From Pseudomonas syringae (lineage in GTDB: Bacteria; Pseudomonadota; Gammaproteobacteria; Pseudomonadales; Pseudomonadaceae): a stretch of 64,000 bases of DNA. This document shows positions 18,796 through 27,287 of this stretch, piece by piece. Position 1 is the stretch's first letter, and every line of letters begins with the position of its first letter. The notes beneath the pieces were generated by a model, which saw only the letters and a program-made list of their open reading frames with translations, was not told the origin of the DNA and did not search any database. The stretch spans positions 2,386,501 to 2,450,500 of the forward strand of contig NZ_CP066265.1 of NCBI RefSeq assembly GCF_023278085.1. The letters run 5' to 3'. A program made the translations under genes and the position numbers.

Positions 18796-19305
18796 ATGTC
18801 TATCTCCCTGTACGCCGCCTCCATTCCTGTCTTTCAGCAAATGCTCAACGCACTGAGCGATGTGCTGACCAAGGCTGAAACCTACGCGACCGAGAAGAAA
18901 ATCCAGCCTCCTGCCTTGCTCCAGGCTCGCCTGTTTCCGGACATGTTGCCGTTTACCCGGCAGGTGCAGATCGCCGTCGATTTCGCCAAAGGGGCATCGG
19001 CTCGTCTGGCGGGCGTCGAGATCCCGCAATACGAAGACACCGAAACTACTTTCGAAGAGTTGCAGGCATTGCTGGCCAAGACCCTTGCGTTCATCGGCAG
19101 CATCACGCCCGAGCAGGTAGATGGCAAAGAAGGCATCGAGATTGTCCTGCGCCCTGGCACTGAAAAAGAAAAACGCCTGAACGGGCAGGCTTACCTGCTC
19201 AGCTACGCCTTGCCGCAGTTCTTCTTCCACGTCACCACCGCCTACGACCTGCTGCGCCACAACGGCGTGGAAATCGGCAAGCGTGATTTCATGGGCAAGT
19301 TTTAA
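18796..19305 (+). CDS. DUF1993 domain-containing protein
   Basis: Protein of 169 residues of the DUF1993 family, predicted to be a four-helix bundle of the DinB-like type. It begins MSISLYAASIPVFQQMLNAL, carries the PDMLPFTRQVQIAVDFAKG segment, and ends with FFFHVTTAYDLLRHNGVEIGKRDFMG, which is the family signature. The role is unknown. I chose ATG 18796 over an in-frame start 27 bases upstream because of the family N-terminus. It is divergent from yceH. Confidence 0.85.
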   Translation: MSISLYAASIPVFQQMLNALSDVLTKAETYATEKKIQPPALLQARLFPDMLPFTRQVQIAVDFAKGASARLAGVEIPQYEDTETTFEELQALLAKTLAFIGSITPEQVDGKEGIEIVLRPGTEKEKRLNGQAYLLSYALPQFFFHVTTAYDLLRHNGVEIGKRDFMGKF

Positions 19306-19349
19306 AGATTTCGGTCCGGAAAACGTGGCTTAAACCCTATTCACTCTCG

Positions 19350-19470
19350 TTCCCACGCTCCGCGTGGGAATGCATTTCTGGACGCTCTGCGTCCGACTTT
19401 AAAGGTGTGGTGCGGCGTGGATTCGTGACGCAGAGCGTCACGAAATGCATGCCAACGCGGAGCATCGGCA
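19350..19470. repeat. Dispersed intergenic palindromic element (REP/BIME-like)
   Basis: A mosaic of short hairpins: TTCCCACG/CGTGGGAA at 19350-19370, GGACGCTCTGCGTCC at 19380-19394, and CGTGACGCAGAGCGTCACG at 19424-19442. A related array lies at 25984-26032. It fills the gap between the DUF1993 gene and the MFS gene. No protein gene is seen in it. Confidence 0.75.
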
Positions 19471-19534
19471 CGAGAACCGGTCAGCTTCGCAGGCCGCGCT
19501 GTCGTGACGGCCGTATCATTGTTCTGGAGTATCC

Positions 19535-20689
19535 ATGTTGTTGCCCATCCTTCTGTTGTCGGCTGCCGGTTTCACCGTGCTGACCACAGAATTCGTCATT
19601 GTCGGACTTTTGCCTGCTGTCGCCCGTGACCTGCATGTCACGGTTTCCCAGGCAGGTCTGCTGGTGACCCTGTTCGCTTTCACCGTCGCCGCTTTCGGTC
19701 CTTTCCTGACCGCGTACTTTTCGCGCTTCGAGCGCAAGCGTCTGTTTATCAGCATTCTCATCCTGTTCGGATTTTCCAATGCTCTGGCGGCGCTGGCCCC
19801 CAATATCGCCATCATGGGTATTGCGCGCTTGATCCCCGCACTGGGTTTGCCGGTGTTCTGGGCGCTGGCCAGCGAAACAGCGGTGGATATCGCCGGGCCG
19901 GAGTTTGCCGGGCGGGCGATTGCCAGAATCGGTTTCGGCATCGTCTGCGCCACGGTGTTCGGCATTCCCGTCGGCACGCTGATCTCCGATGCGTTCGGCT
20001 GGCGTAGTGCTTTTGCGGCACTGGCCGTGCTGGCGCTCGCCAAGGCGCTGTTGCTGGCGGTTTACCTGCCGAAAACGGCGGCGAAGAAGAACCCTGTGTC
20101 CATCCTCAAGCAATTCGGCATTTTGCGCAGCCCGATGATGCAGGGGCATGTGCTGCTCTCGGTTCTGGTGTTCAGCGGGATGTTCACGGCCTACACCTAC
20201 CTGGCGGACATGCTGGAGCGCCTGGCCGGTTTCGATGGCAATCTGGTCGGCTGGTGCCTGATGGGCTTTGGCGCGGTCGGCCTGCTTGGCAACTCGCTGG
20301 GCGGGCGCATGGTAGACCGTCATCCACTGATCGCCAGCCTGGTGTTCTCCGCGTTCATGGTGGTCGGCATGGTGGCGGTGGTGCCGAGCATTCATTCGGT
20401 GGTTGCGCTGGCGCTCGCCCTGGCGGTGTGGGGCATTACCCAGGCAGCGCTGTTTCTGGTAAGTCACGTACGTTTGATCAAAGCCGCACCCGAAGCGCCA
20501 GCGTTCGGCGCATCGCTGAACATCGCGGGGGCGAATCTGGGCATCGGTATCGGCGCCGTCATCGGTGGCAGGGTGATTGATCATCTGGGGCTGGGTAACG
20601 TCGGTTTCGCCGCGGCCGGAATCATCCTGCTGGCGATCCTGCTGGCGTTGTGGCTGATCAAACGTGACCCCGGGCCGCTCGCCGCCTAA
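19535..20689 (+). CDS. MFS transporter, AraJ/DHA1 type
   Basis: Inner-membrane efflux permease of 384 residues with about 12 hydrophobic spans. The cytoplasmic loop after span 2 has the shortened Motif A (YFSRFERKRLFI), and the second span set begins at about residue 205. The pattern fits the 12-span drug/sugar-efflux branch that includes AraJ and YdhP. Substrate is unknown. Its stop overlaps that of the convergent nhaR by four bases. Confidence 0.85.
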   Translation: MLLPILLLSAAGFTVLTTEFVIVGLLPAVARDLHVTVSQAGLLVTLFAFTVAAFGPFLTAYFSRFERKRLFISILILFGFSNALAALAPNIAIMGIARLIPALGLPVFWALASETAVDIAGPEFAGRAIARIGFGIVCATVFGIPVGTLISDAFGWRSAFAALAVLALAKALLLAVYLPKTAAKKNPVSILKQFGILRSPMMQGHVLLSVLVFSGMFTAYTYLADMLERLAGFDGNLVGWCLMGFGAVGLLGNSLGGRMVDRHPLIASLVFSAFMVVGMVAVVPSIHSVVALALALAVWGITQAALFLVSHVRLIKAAPEAPAFGASLNIAGANLGIGIGAVIGGRVIDHLGLGNVGFAAAGIILLAILLALWLIKRDPGPLAA

Positions 20690-21588
20690 ACGGTGTCGGT
20701 GAACAACTGGTTTCGAGCACTGTCGGCGATGGCGACCACGCCGGGGTGTTTGACCTTGCGCTCCACGGTGATGGCGTAGAACGACTCTGTCACCGCGTCG
20801 GTCTGGCCGATGAGCTGCACGTCGTACTGGCTCTGCACTTCATCGGCGATCACGCTGGGCGCGACGAAGATGCCGCTGCCGGATTTGCCGAAGGCCTTCA
20901 TCAACGCGCTGTCGTCGAACTCGCCGATGATGCGTGGCTGGATTTTCTGTTCGGCGAACCAGCGCATGAGCCTGCCACGAACCACCGTTTCCGGCCCTGG
21001 AATCAACAGCGGCGCGCCATGCAGACAGTTTGGGAAGTCCGCTCCCACACGTTCGGCCACCTCGCGGGTGGCGAAAAAACTGACCCCGCACTCACCCAGC
21101 TTGTGACTATGGCCCTTGATATCCAGGTGTGGCGGCATCGGGCTGTCCGAGATCACCAGGTCCAGACGCTGGACGGCCAGGTCTGCGAGCAGCCGTTCCA
21201 GTTTGTCTTCCCGACAGGTAATCCGGATGGATTCCTGCAGATTCATGGTTGGTGAAATCAATCGATACACAATTGATTTAGGCACCACGTCCGCCACGCC
21301 GATACGAAACAGCAGTTGTTGTTCGTCAGGCTGTGAACGCAGCAGGTTTTCCAGCTCGTTGCCCAGTTGAAACATCTGCTCCGCGTAGGGCAGGGCCATG
21401 CGACCTGCTTCGGTCATTTCCAGTTGCCGCCCCACGCGCTGGAACAAGTCCACGCCCAGCGAGGTTTCCAGCAGGCTGATCTGCCCGCTGACGGTCTGGG
21501 CCGTCAGGTTCAGCTGCTCGCACGCGCGCACGATACTGCCGGTTTTGGCCACGACCCAGAAATAATGTAACTGCCGGTAATTGAGCAT
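20686..21588 (-). CDS. nhaR: LysR family regulator NhaR
   Basis: Transcription activator of 300 residues. The N-terminal helix-turn-helix (LNYRQLHYFWVVAKTGSIVR... to ...LETSLGVDLFQR) and the co-inducer domain are typical of NhaR, which senses sodium and induces the Na+/H+ antiporter nhaA and adhesin genes. It is unusual that no nhaA lies nearby, but in pseudomonads the genes are commonly separate. Two convergent stops overlap at 20686-20689. Confidence 0.88.
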   Translation of the reverse strand: MLNYRQLHYFWVVAKTGSIVRACEQLNLTAQTVSGQISLLETSLGVDLFQRVGRQLEMTEAGRMALPYAEQMFQLGNELENLLRSQPDEQQLLFRIGVADVVPKSIVYRLISPTMNLQESIRITCREDKLERLLADLAVQRLDLVISDSPMPPHLDIKGHSHKLGECGVSFFATREVAERVGADFPNCLHGAPLLIPGPETVVRGRLMRWFAEQKIQPRIIGEFDDSALMKAFGKSGSGIFVAPSVIADEVQSQYDVQLIGQTDAVTESFYAITVERKVKHPGVVAIADSARNQLFTDTV

Positions 21589-21722
21589 GGGTTTTTACCG
21601 ATTCGTAAAAACCGAAGTATACGCATTATAAAATCGAATTTTCCTGATGTTTCAAAATGTATAGAGTCCTTGCCAACGCCGGTCCTTACGGAACATCTGG
21701 CCTTGAACATCGAGAGAAACCC

Positions 21723-21965
21723 ATGAAAACATCCATTTACGCGGTACTGCTGAGCGGCTCGCTACTGGTAATGGCAGGATGCGATCAGATAGAGTCGTCC
21801 GGCAAACGAGCGCTTGATGCCGCCGCAGACACTGCAAAGCAGACAATTGAAGAAACACATCAGGCGGCCAACAAAGCGCTGGATGAGGCCAAACAGGAAC
21901 TTTCCATTCTTGAGACGCCACCAAACAAGGCTGAAACCGAAAGCAAGTCCGACAAAGAAATCTAA
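21723..21965 (+). CDS. Small lipoprotein
   Basis: Outer-membrane or periplasmic lipoprotein of 80 residues. The signal peptide ends in a lipobox (LLVMAGC) with the lipidated Cys at position 18. The mature part is a charged helix rich in Ala, Glu and Lys (ADTAKQTIEETHQAANKAL), like many small stress-linked lipoproteins. It is 34 bases upstream of the TerC gene and may share its transcript. No function is known. Confidence 0.8.
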   Translation: MKTSIYAVLLSGSLLVMAGCDQIESSGKRALDAAADTAKQTIEETHQAANKALDEAKQELSILETPPNKAETESKSDKEI

Positions 21966-21999
21966 CGCATAACTATTGGCTCAGGCGGGGCAGTGATCT

Positions 22000-22761
22000 A
22001 TGGAATACCTTTTGGAACTCGCGACAAGTCCGGCAGCCTGGATTGCCTTGGCGACGTTGGTGGTGATGGAAGTGGTGTTGGGTATCGATAACCTGATCTT
22101 TATCTCGATCATTACCAACAAGCTCCCGGAAAATCAGCGGGAAAAAGCCCGCAAACTGGGTATCGGCATGGCGCTGGTCATGCGCCTGGGCCTGCTCAGC
22201 ACCGTAGCTTATATCGTGCAACTGACTGAGCCTGTGTTCGAAGTGTTTGGTCAGGCGTTCTCATGGAAAGACATGATCCTGATCGCTGGTGGTCTGTTCC
22301 TGGTCTGGAAAGCGACCACGGAAATTCACCACAGCATGGACGTCAAGACTGACGAAGAGAAAGCCCTGGGTTCGGTGGTGGCGCTGAGCATGAGCGCAGC
22401 TATCGTGCAGATCCTGATGCTGGACCTGGTGTTCTCCATCGACAGTATCATCACTGCCGTGGGCATGACCGAGCACTTGCCGATCATGATCATCGCTGTG
22501 GTAAGTGCAGTGGTAGTAATGCTGGTCGCTGCCAACCCGCTGGCCAAGTTCATCAACGACAACCCTACGGTGGTCATGCTGGCACTGGGTTTCCTGATCA
22601 TGATCGGTATGACGCTGATCGCCGAAGGCTTTGGCGCCCATGTTCCTAAAGGCTACATCTACGCAGCCATGACGTTCTCGGCTGCCATTGAAGGCCTGAA
22701 CATGCTGGTACGCAGGGCACGCCGCAGAAAGGCCGCTGCCGCGAAGCTGTCAACGAACTGA
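22000..22761 (+). CDS. TerC family integral membrane protein
   Basis: Inner-membrane protein of 253 residues with about seven spans. The family signatures are present: [20 protein letters not shown] with its intramembrane Asp, and [16 protein letters not shown] with a second Asp. TerC proteins have been linked to tellurite resistance and, more recently, to manganese export. The C-terminal tail is strongly basic ([10 protein letters not shown]). A bidirectional terminator follows. Confidence 0.9.
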   Translation: MEYLLELATSPAAWIALATLVVMEVVLGIDNLIFISIITNKLPENQREKARKLGIGMALVMRLGLLSTVAYIVQLTEPVFEVFGQAFSWKDMILIAGGLFLVWKATTEIHHSMDVKTDEEKALGSVVALSMSAAIVQILMLDLVFSIDSIITAVGMTEHLPIMIIAVVSAVVVMLVAANPLAKFINDNPTVVMLALGFLIMIGMTLIAEGFGAHVPKGYIYAAMTFSAAIEGLNMLVRRARRRKAAAAKLSTN

Positions 22762-22778
22762 TAACAGGCCAGATGTAA

Positions 22779-22814
22779 AAAACGGTCGACCCAGGCAACT
22801 GGCTCGACCGTTTT
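22779..22814. terminator. Bidirectional terminator after the TerC gene
   Basis: AAAACGGTCGA and TCGACCGTTTT form an eleven-base stem with A and T runs on both sides, so it also ends the small leftward gene at 22868-23047. Confidence 0.88.
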
Positions 22815-22867
22815 GCATTCAGGGCATTGCTTGCGTACGGGTGATTTTCGGAAACCGGCAGCAACGC

Positions 22868-23047
22868 TCAACTGACTGTCGCAGGTTGACCTTTGACATG
22901 CTCTGCGAGGTCCGGTTTTGGCACCACGATGGGCTCGACGCTCCGCACAGGGTGGCGACGCGAAACGCGCATGACTCCCCACAACATGGCGCTCGATACG
23001 GCAAGCCACGAAGCGATCAACATTACGATTGTCAGTCCCAGGCTCAT
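22868..23047 (-). CDS. Small single-span membrane protein
   Basis: Protein of 59 residues with one strong membrane span (LGLTIVMLIASWLAVSSAMLW), then basic residues (RVSRRHP) and a Pro/Val-rich cytoplasmic tail. The ATG at 23047 has a perfect ribosome site (GGAGGC, 4 bases away), and a terminator follows the stop, so it is probably real. No family is recognised. Confidence 0.65.
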   Translation of the reverse strand: MSLGLTIVMLIASWLAVSSAMLWGVMRVSRRHPVRSVEPIVVPKPDLAEHVKGQPATVS

Positions 23048-23266
23048 AAGTGCCTCCACATCCTGCTTTTTTCACGGTCTGAATAATTGACAGTCTAGTA
23101 CGAGGCATGTTTCGGTTTAATTGACCAATGGCGTCTGGCTATGACCGATTTGCTCTAATGCGTTGAGCAGACTGCTGTACAACGCTATACCCGCACCCCT
23201 GACCGCTCTATGATCAGAGCCCGGATCGGGTCGCGGGTTGCCCGATATCAGTTGAAGTGAGTGAAC

Positions 23267-23962
23267 ATGCTGTCTGTGTCTATCTTTTCCAGTTCCACTA
23301 CATTCAAACGTTGCTGGCTTGCCTGTGCGCTTGTGCTTGGCCTGGCCGGGTGCAGTTCGATGGTCACGCCCGAGATGAAGCGCCTCCCGGACCGGGTTGA
23401 ACTGACTTCTGTGCCGTTCTTCCGGGGTAACGCCTATCAGAGCGGGCCGATGGTGCTGGCGAGCATGCTGGCCAATCAGCAGGTGCAGACCACGCCTGGC
23501 TTGCTCGACAAGCCGCTGCAATTGCCGGGGGCTGAAGATCGCCTTGAGCAGAATCTGCAGAAGGTTGCTCGCGAATACGGCTTCATGGTCTATCCACTTG
23601 ACGGCGAATTGCAGGACTTGCTGGCTCAGGTCTCCGCAGGGTATCCAGTGATGCTGCGGGTTGCCCAGGGTTCGGCATTCTGGAAAGGGCCACGTTACGC
23701 CGTCCTGATCGGTTATAACCGGGTCAAGGAAACGGTATTGCTCAACGTCGGGATGGACCGGCGCCATTCTATGAGCTTCAGTAGCTTCACGTCCGCCTGG
23801 AAAGATGCAGGCAGTTGGGCGGTACTGGTTCAGTCGCCCCGTCAGCTACCTGCGCATGTCGATCAGCAGCGCTGGTTACAGGCGGCCGATGCGCTGGCGA
23901 AGGCCGGTCAGGAGCAGGCAGCAGGCGAAGCCAAGAAAACACTGGCGCGCGGCGTTAAATGA
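23267..23962 (+). CDS. C39-peptidase-like lipoprotein with altered active site
   Basis: Lipoprotein of about 231 residues. The signal peptide ends in a lipobox (VLGLAGC, lipidated Cys at about 29). The mature part has the papain-like fold of the C39 peptidase/PA2778 group: VPFFRGNAYQSGPMVLASML corresponds to the VPFFxQxxxQCGPAALA motif. Here the nucleophilic Cys is replaced by Ser (residue 59), and the region that normally holds the His reads GPRYAVLIGYN, with Arg in place of His. It is therefore probably a non-catalytic relative, perhaps a binding protein. GTG 23261 is an alternative start two codons earlier. Confidence 0.8.
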   Translation: MLSVSIFSSSTTFKRCWLACALVLGLAGCSSMVTPEMKRLPDRVELTSVPFFRGNAYQSGPMVLASMLANQQVQTTPGLLDKPLQLPGAEDRLEQNLQKVAREYGFMVYPLDGELQDLLAQVSAGYPVMLRVAQGSAFWKGPRYAVLIGYNRVKETVLLNVGMDRRHSMSFSSFTSAWKDAGSWAVLVQSPRQLPAHVDQQRWLQAADALAKAGQEQAAGEAKKTLARGVK

Positions 23963-23982
23963 AATCAACGCGGCAGTGACAG

Positions 23983-24013
23983 AAACGGCACCCATGAGGT
24001 GCCGTTTTTTTAT
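23983..24013 (+). terminator. Terminator after the C39-like gene
   Basis: AAACGGCACC and GGTGCCGTTT form a ten-base stem, with a run of T on the rightward strand. It separates two convergent genes. Confidence 0.85.
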
Positions 24014-24018
24014 GCTGA

Positions 24019-25302
24019 TCAGAAACCCAGTCTATCTCGCAGGCTGTAGTACCAGGCGCCCAGTGCCGTGAGCGGGGTGCGCAGCATCTGGCCGCCGGGG
24101 AATGGATAGTGGGGCAGGTCGGCGAACGCATCGAAACGCTCGGCCTGACCGCGTAAGGCTTCGGCCAGCACCTTGCCAGCCAGGTGCGTGTAGGTCACGC
24201 CGTGGCCACTGCAGCCCTGCGAATAATAGATATTGTCGCCCAGCCTTCCGACTTGCGGCAGGCGAGACAGGGTCAGCAGAAAATTGCCGGTCCAGGCGTA
24301 GTCGATCTTCACGTTCTTGAGCTGCGGGAACGCCTTGATCATCTTCGGTCGGATAATCGCTTCGATATTGGCCGGATCTCTTGCGCCATACACCACACCG
24401 CCACCGAAGATCAGGCGCTTGTCAGCGCTGAGGCGGTAGTAGTCCAGCAGGTAATTGCAGTCTTCGACGCAATAGTCCTGAGGTAGAAGCGTTTTGGCCA
24501 GCTCATCGCTCAACGGCTCGGTGGTAATGACCTGAGTGCCGCAAGGCATCGATTTAGCTGCCAGCTCCGGCACCAGATTACCCAGATAGGCATTGCCCGC
24601 CACGATGATGAACTTCGCCCGGACCTTGCACTGCGCGGTATGCACCACCGGATTGGCACCGCGTTCGATACGAATCGCTGCCGATTGCTCGTAGATCGTG
24701 CCACCCAGGGTCTCGACGGCAGCCGCTTCGCCGAGCGCCAGATTGAGCGGGTGAATATGGCCACCGGTCATGTCCAGCAAGCCGCCGATGTATTGATCGC
24801 AGGCAACGACTTCATTGATACGACGTTTGTCCATCAATTCCAGCTTGCTGTGCCCATAACGCTCCCAGAGACGCTGCTGCGCTTCCAGATGCGCCAGTTG
24901 CTTGCCGGTCAGCGCTGCAAACACGCCGCCGTCCTTCAGATCGCACTGGATGCCATAGCGTGAGACCCGATCCCGGATAATGGATGCGCCCTCGAAGGCC
25001 ATCTGCCCCAGCAACTGCGCCTGACGCGGGCCTACGGTGCGCTCGATCACGTCGATGTCACGGCTGTAGCTGTTGACGATCTGCCCGCCGTTGCGACCCG
25101 ATGCGCCAAACCCGACCTTTGCCGCTTCCAGCACGGTCACGCGAAATCCGTTCTCCAGCAGGAACAGGGCACTGGACAAGCCTGTATAGCCAGCACCAAT
25201 GACGCAGACATCAGTCTCGACCTCACCTTGCAAGGCCGGGCGTTCGGGTGCGGGATTGGCGGAAGCAGCGTAATAGGACTGCGGGTAGGGCGTGTTCGCC
25301 AT
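24019..25302 (-). CDS. FAD-dependent oxidoreductase, gamma-glutamylputrescine oxidase (PuuB) type
   Basis: DAO-family flavoprotein of 427 residues. The FAD-binding motif is VCVIGAGYTGLSSALFLLENG, followed by VGFGASGRNGGQIV and, near the C-terminus, SQGCSGHGVTYTHLAGKVLAEAL, as in PuuB/OrdL oxidases. These oxidise gamma-glutamyl-putrescine or related N-substituted amines, with release of H2O2. I chose ATG 25302 (MANTPYPQSYY), which has GGAGTCTC upstream and is the usual family start. It is not beside other puu genes, so the exact substrate is uncertain. Confidence 0.85.
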   Translation of the reverse strand: MANTPYPQSYYAASANPAPERPALQGEVETDVCVIGAGYTGLSSALFLLENGFRVTVLEAAKVGFGASGRNGGQIVNSYSRDIDVIERTVGPRQAQLLGQMAFEGASIIRDRVSRYGIQCDLKDGGVFAALTGKQLAHLEAQQRLWERYGHSKLELMDKRRINEVVACDQYIGGLLDMTGGHIHPLNLALGEAAAVETLGGTIYEQSAAIRIERGANPVVHTAQCKVRAKFIIVAGNAYLGNLVPELAAKSMPCGTQVITTEPLSDELAKTLLPQDYCVEDCNYLLDYYRLSADKRLIFGGGVVYGARDPANIEAIIRPKMIKAFPQLKNVKIDYAWTGNFLLTLSRLPQVGRLGDNIYYSQGCSGHGVTYTHLAGKVLAEALRGQAERFDAFADLPHYPFPGGQMLRTPLTALGAWYYSLRDRLGF

Positions 25303-25444
25303 CCTGAGACTCCGTTTAATATTCTTGACGATGCTGCCGATCCTACCTGAGATGGCAAGGCACTGCCAGCCTGAGGCAAAAACAGCGCTCATCAATCGAT
25401 AGGCAAAAAACGCTTTAATTCATAGGGTTAGCGCAAGAAACAGA

Positions 25445-25472
25445 TTGACAGGCATTTCCATATCCGTAAAAT
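25445..25472 (+). promoter_or_regulatory. Sigma-70 promoter of the first tRNA-Val
   Basis: TTGACA and TAAAAT are separated by 16 bases, and the predicted transcript begins a few bases before the tRNA. The same elements precede the second copy. Confidence 0.8.
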
Positions 25473-25485
25473 GCCGACCCACAGC

Positions 25486-25562
25486 AGGCACGTAGCTCAG
25501 TTGGTTAGAGCACCACCTTGACATGGTGGGGGTCGTTGGTTCGAGTCCAATCGCGCCTACCA
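25486..25562 (+). tRNA. tRNA-Val (GAC), copy 1
   Basis: A 77-base cloverleaf with CCA encoded. The anticodon arm is CCACC-TTGACAT-GGTGG with GAC in the loop, which decodes GUC. The D arm (GCTCAGTTGGTTAGAGC) and the T loop (TTCGAGT) are normal. The acceptor arms AGGCACG and CGCGCCT leave an A-C mismatch at the fifth pair. Confidence 0.95.
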
Positions 25563-25590
25563 GACAAAATCCGCTCTGCTGGGCGGTAAA

Positions 25591-25622
25591 AAAGGGCAAT
25601 CCGAAAGGGTTGCCCTTTTTTG
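25591..25622 (+). terminator. Terminator of tRNA-Val copy 1
   Basis: AAAGGGCAA and TTGCCCTTT stem followed by T residues, 28 bases after the tRNA. Confidence 0.85.
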
Positions 25623-25686
25623 TTGGTTCTGGCGAAAGCCCGGAGCAAAATTTTCGGCTATTCATAGAGTTACTGCGAAAAAGCAT

Positions 25687-25714
25687 TTGACAGGTATTCG
25701 AATATCCGTAAAAT
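25687..25714 (+). promoter_or_regulatory. Sigma-70 promoter of the second tRNA-Val
   Basis: TTGACA, 16-base spacer, TAAAAT; a near copy of the promoter at 25445-25472. Each tRNA thus has its own promoter and terminator. Confidence 0.8.
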
Positions 25715-25727
25715 GCCGACCCACAGC

Positions 25728-25804
25728 AGGCACGTAGCTCAGTTGGTTAGAGCACCACCTTGACATGGTGGGGGTCGTTGGTTCGAGTCCAATCGCGCCT
25801 ACCA
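25728..25804 (+). tRNA. tRNA-Val (GAC), copy 2
   Basis: Identical 77-base sequence to the copy at 25486-25562, 242 bases downstream, including the same A-C acceptor mismatch. The tandem arrangement with copied promoter and terminator is a segmental duplication. Confidence 0.95.
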
Positions 25805-25832
25805 AACAAATCCGCTCTGCTGGGCGGTAAGA

Positions 25833-25864
25833 AAAGGGTCAACCGAAAGGTTGACCCTTTTTTG
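25833..25864 (+). terminator. Terminator of tRNA-Val copy 2
   Basis: AAAGGGTCAACC and GGTTGACCCTTT form a twelve-base stem with a GAAA loop and a T run. Confidence 0.88.
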
Positions 25865-25983
25865 TTGAAGATTTTCGTGCCAAAAACGGAGCTGCGGGCT
25901 TTGGACACTTCAAAGTGACTCGCCGAGGAGCGAAAAGGTGCGTTGAGCCGGAAACAAATACCACTGGCATCGCAGAACCGCTG

Positions 25984-26032
25984 TGTGACGCGGAGCGTCA
26001 CGAACTGCATGCCGACGCAGAGCGTCGGCATG
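25984..26032. repeat. Dispersed palindromic repeat, related to 19350-19470
   Basis: Two adjacent hairpins: GTGACGCGGAGCGTCAC at 25984-26000 and CATGCCGACGC/GCGTCGGCATG at 26008-26032. The same units, in part, occur at 19424-19470. The rest of 25865-26102 shows no gene. Confidence 0.75.
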
Positions 26033-26102
26033 CTAGTCAGGGGCATGACCTTGGTTCAACTGACAACACAAAGCCGCTGCACGACTCGGAGCGCCACGCT
26101 GC

Positions 26103-27164
26103 TCAAGGAATCAACCGGTCACGACGCAGCTGTTCAAACACCTTGAAAAACGCATCATCACTTGCCTCGAATGCTGTAAAGCCCAGCTTGCGGCTCTTCG
26201 ACATATCCGTGACCACTTCAATCGGGCGGCCCAGGTCGGCATCGGTGTGCCACGGCGAAATCAGCCTGTTGATGTCGCCTTCCTTGAGCTGATGCTCACG
26301 GACAATGTCGGTCCACGCCGCCTGATCGTTGGCCATCTGGTTTTCCAGCAAGGCTGGCTGGTCCGGAAAGGCAGCCGGCTCCACGCCGAAGTACTCGGCG
26401 ATCTGGCCCCACATCCAGCTCCAGCGAAACACATCACCGTTAGTGATGTTGAACGCCTGATTGGCAGCAGCCGGAGTCGTGGCAGCCCACAACTGTTGTT
26501 TGGCCAACTGGCGCGCATCGGTCATGTCCGTCAGGCTGTCCCACTGCACGCGTGAGCCAGGGAACACAAAAGGACGGCCGGTGGCTTTGCAGATCGAGGC
26601 ATAGACGGCCAGCGTGGTCGCCATGTTCATCGCATTACCGACCGCGACGCCTGTCACGGTATGCGGGCGATGCACACTCCAGGTGAAACCGTCTTTTTCC
26701 GCAGCGGCAAAGACTTCATCTTCCTGCGCGTAATAGAAGTTTTCGATATCGAGGCGCGGCTGGCTTTCGCGAAACGGCGTTTGCGGCAGCGTGCCTTTGC
26801 CATAAGCCTCGAATGGCCCGAGGTAATGCTTGAGCCCGGTGACCAGTGCCACATGCTGCACGCTTCCCGCCGCACGCACGGCGTCCAGTACGTTACGCAC
26901 CATTGCCGAGTTGACGCGAATATTCTCTGCTTCGGTAGCCTGACGCGACCAGGTGGTGATGAAGACGTGAGTGGGTTTCAGATCAGCCAGGGCCGCGTTC
27001 ACAGACGCCGGGTTCTGAAGGTCAGCAGCCACCGGAGTCACGCCGGGCAAAGTGGACGGGTTACGGGAGAGGGCGGCGACTTGCCAATTGTTTTCAAGCA
27101 ACAACTGTGTGATCGCGCTGCCGACAATGCCACTTGCGCCAACAACCAGGGCGGTTTGAGTCAT
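26103..27164 (-). CDS. SDR family oxidoreductase, PRISE-like
   Basis: Extended short-chain dehydrogenase of 353 residues. The nucleotide-binding motif is ALVVGASGIVGSAI. The segments VALVTGLKHYLGPFEAYG, YYAQEDEVF and WSVHRPHTVTG match the progesterone-5-beta-reductase/iridoid-synthase-like (PRISE) group, whose bacterial members reduce activated C=C bonds using NADPH; here the usual catalytic Tyr-x-x-x-Lys is not in the classical place. Substrate is unknown. It is monocistronic with a 123-base gap to the next gene. Confidence 0.82.
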   Translation of the reverse strand: MTQTALVVGASGIVGSAITQLLLENNWQVAALSRNPSTLPGVTPVAADLQNPASVNAALADLKPTHVFITTWSRQATEAENIRVNSAMVRNVLDAVRAAGSVQHVALVTGLKHYLGPFEAYGKGTLPQTPFRESQPRLDIENFYYAQEDEVFAAAEKDGFTWSVHRPHTVTGVAVGNAMNMATTLAVYASICKATGRPFVFPGSRVQWDSLTDMTDARQLAKQQLWAATTPAAANQAFNITNGDVFRWSWMWGQIAEYFGVEPAAFPDQPALLENQMANDQAAWTDIVREHQLKEGDINRLISPWHTDADLGRPIEVVTDMSKSRKLGFTAFEASDDAFFKVFEQLRRDRLIP

Positions 27165-27287
27165 GGGGTTCTCCTGAGACGGGGTGAATGTGATGAACCG
27201 TCGTGCTGTCTAGGAACAGCTTGAGGCCATACCGTTCAATCCAATCGTCCTGATAATCCCTTGAGTAAGCGCTTTTCTGGAAAGGTC

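Noticed and set aside
19350..19470. CRISPR-like array
   Set aside because: The hairpins are unequal in size and spacing, with no regular repeat-spacer pattern and no cas genes in the window.
19481..20584. 367-codon leftward frame opposite the MFS gene
   Set aside because: His/Arg/Gln-rich product typical of the antisense of a membrane protein gene.
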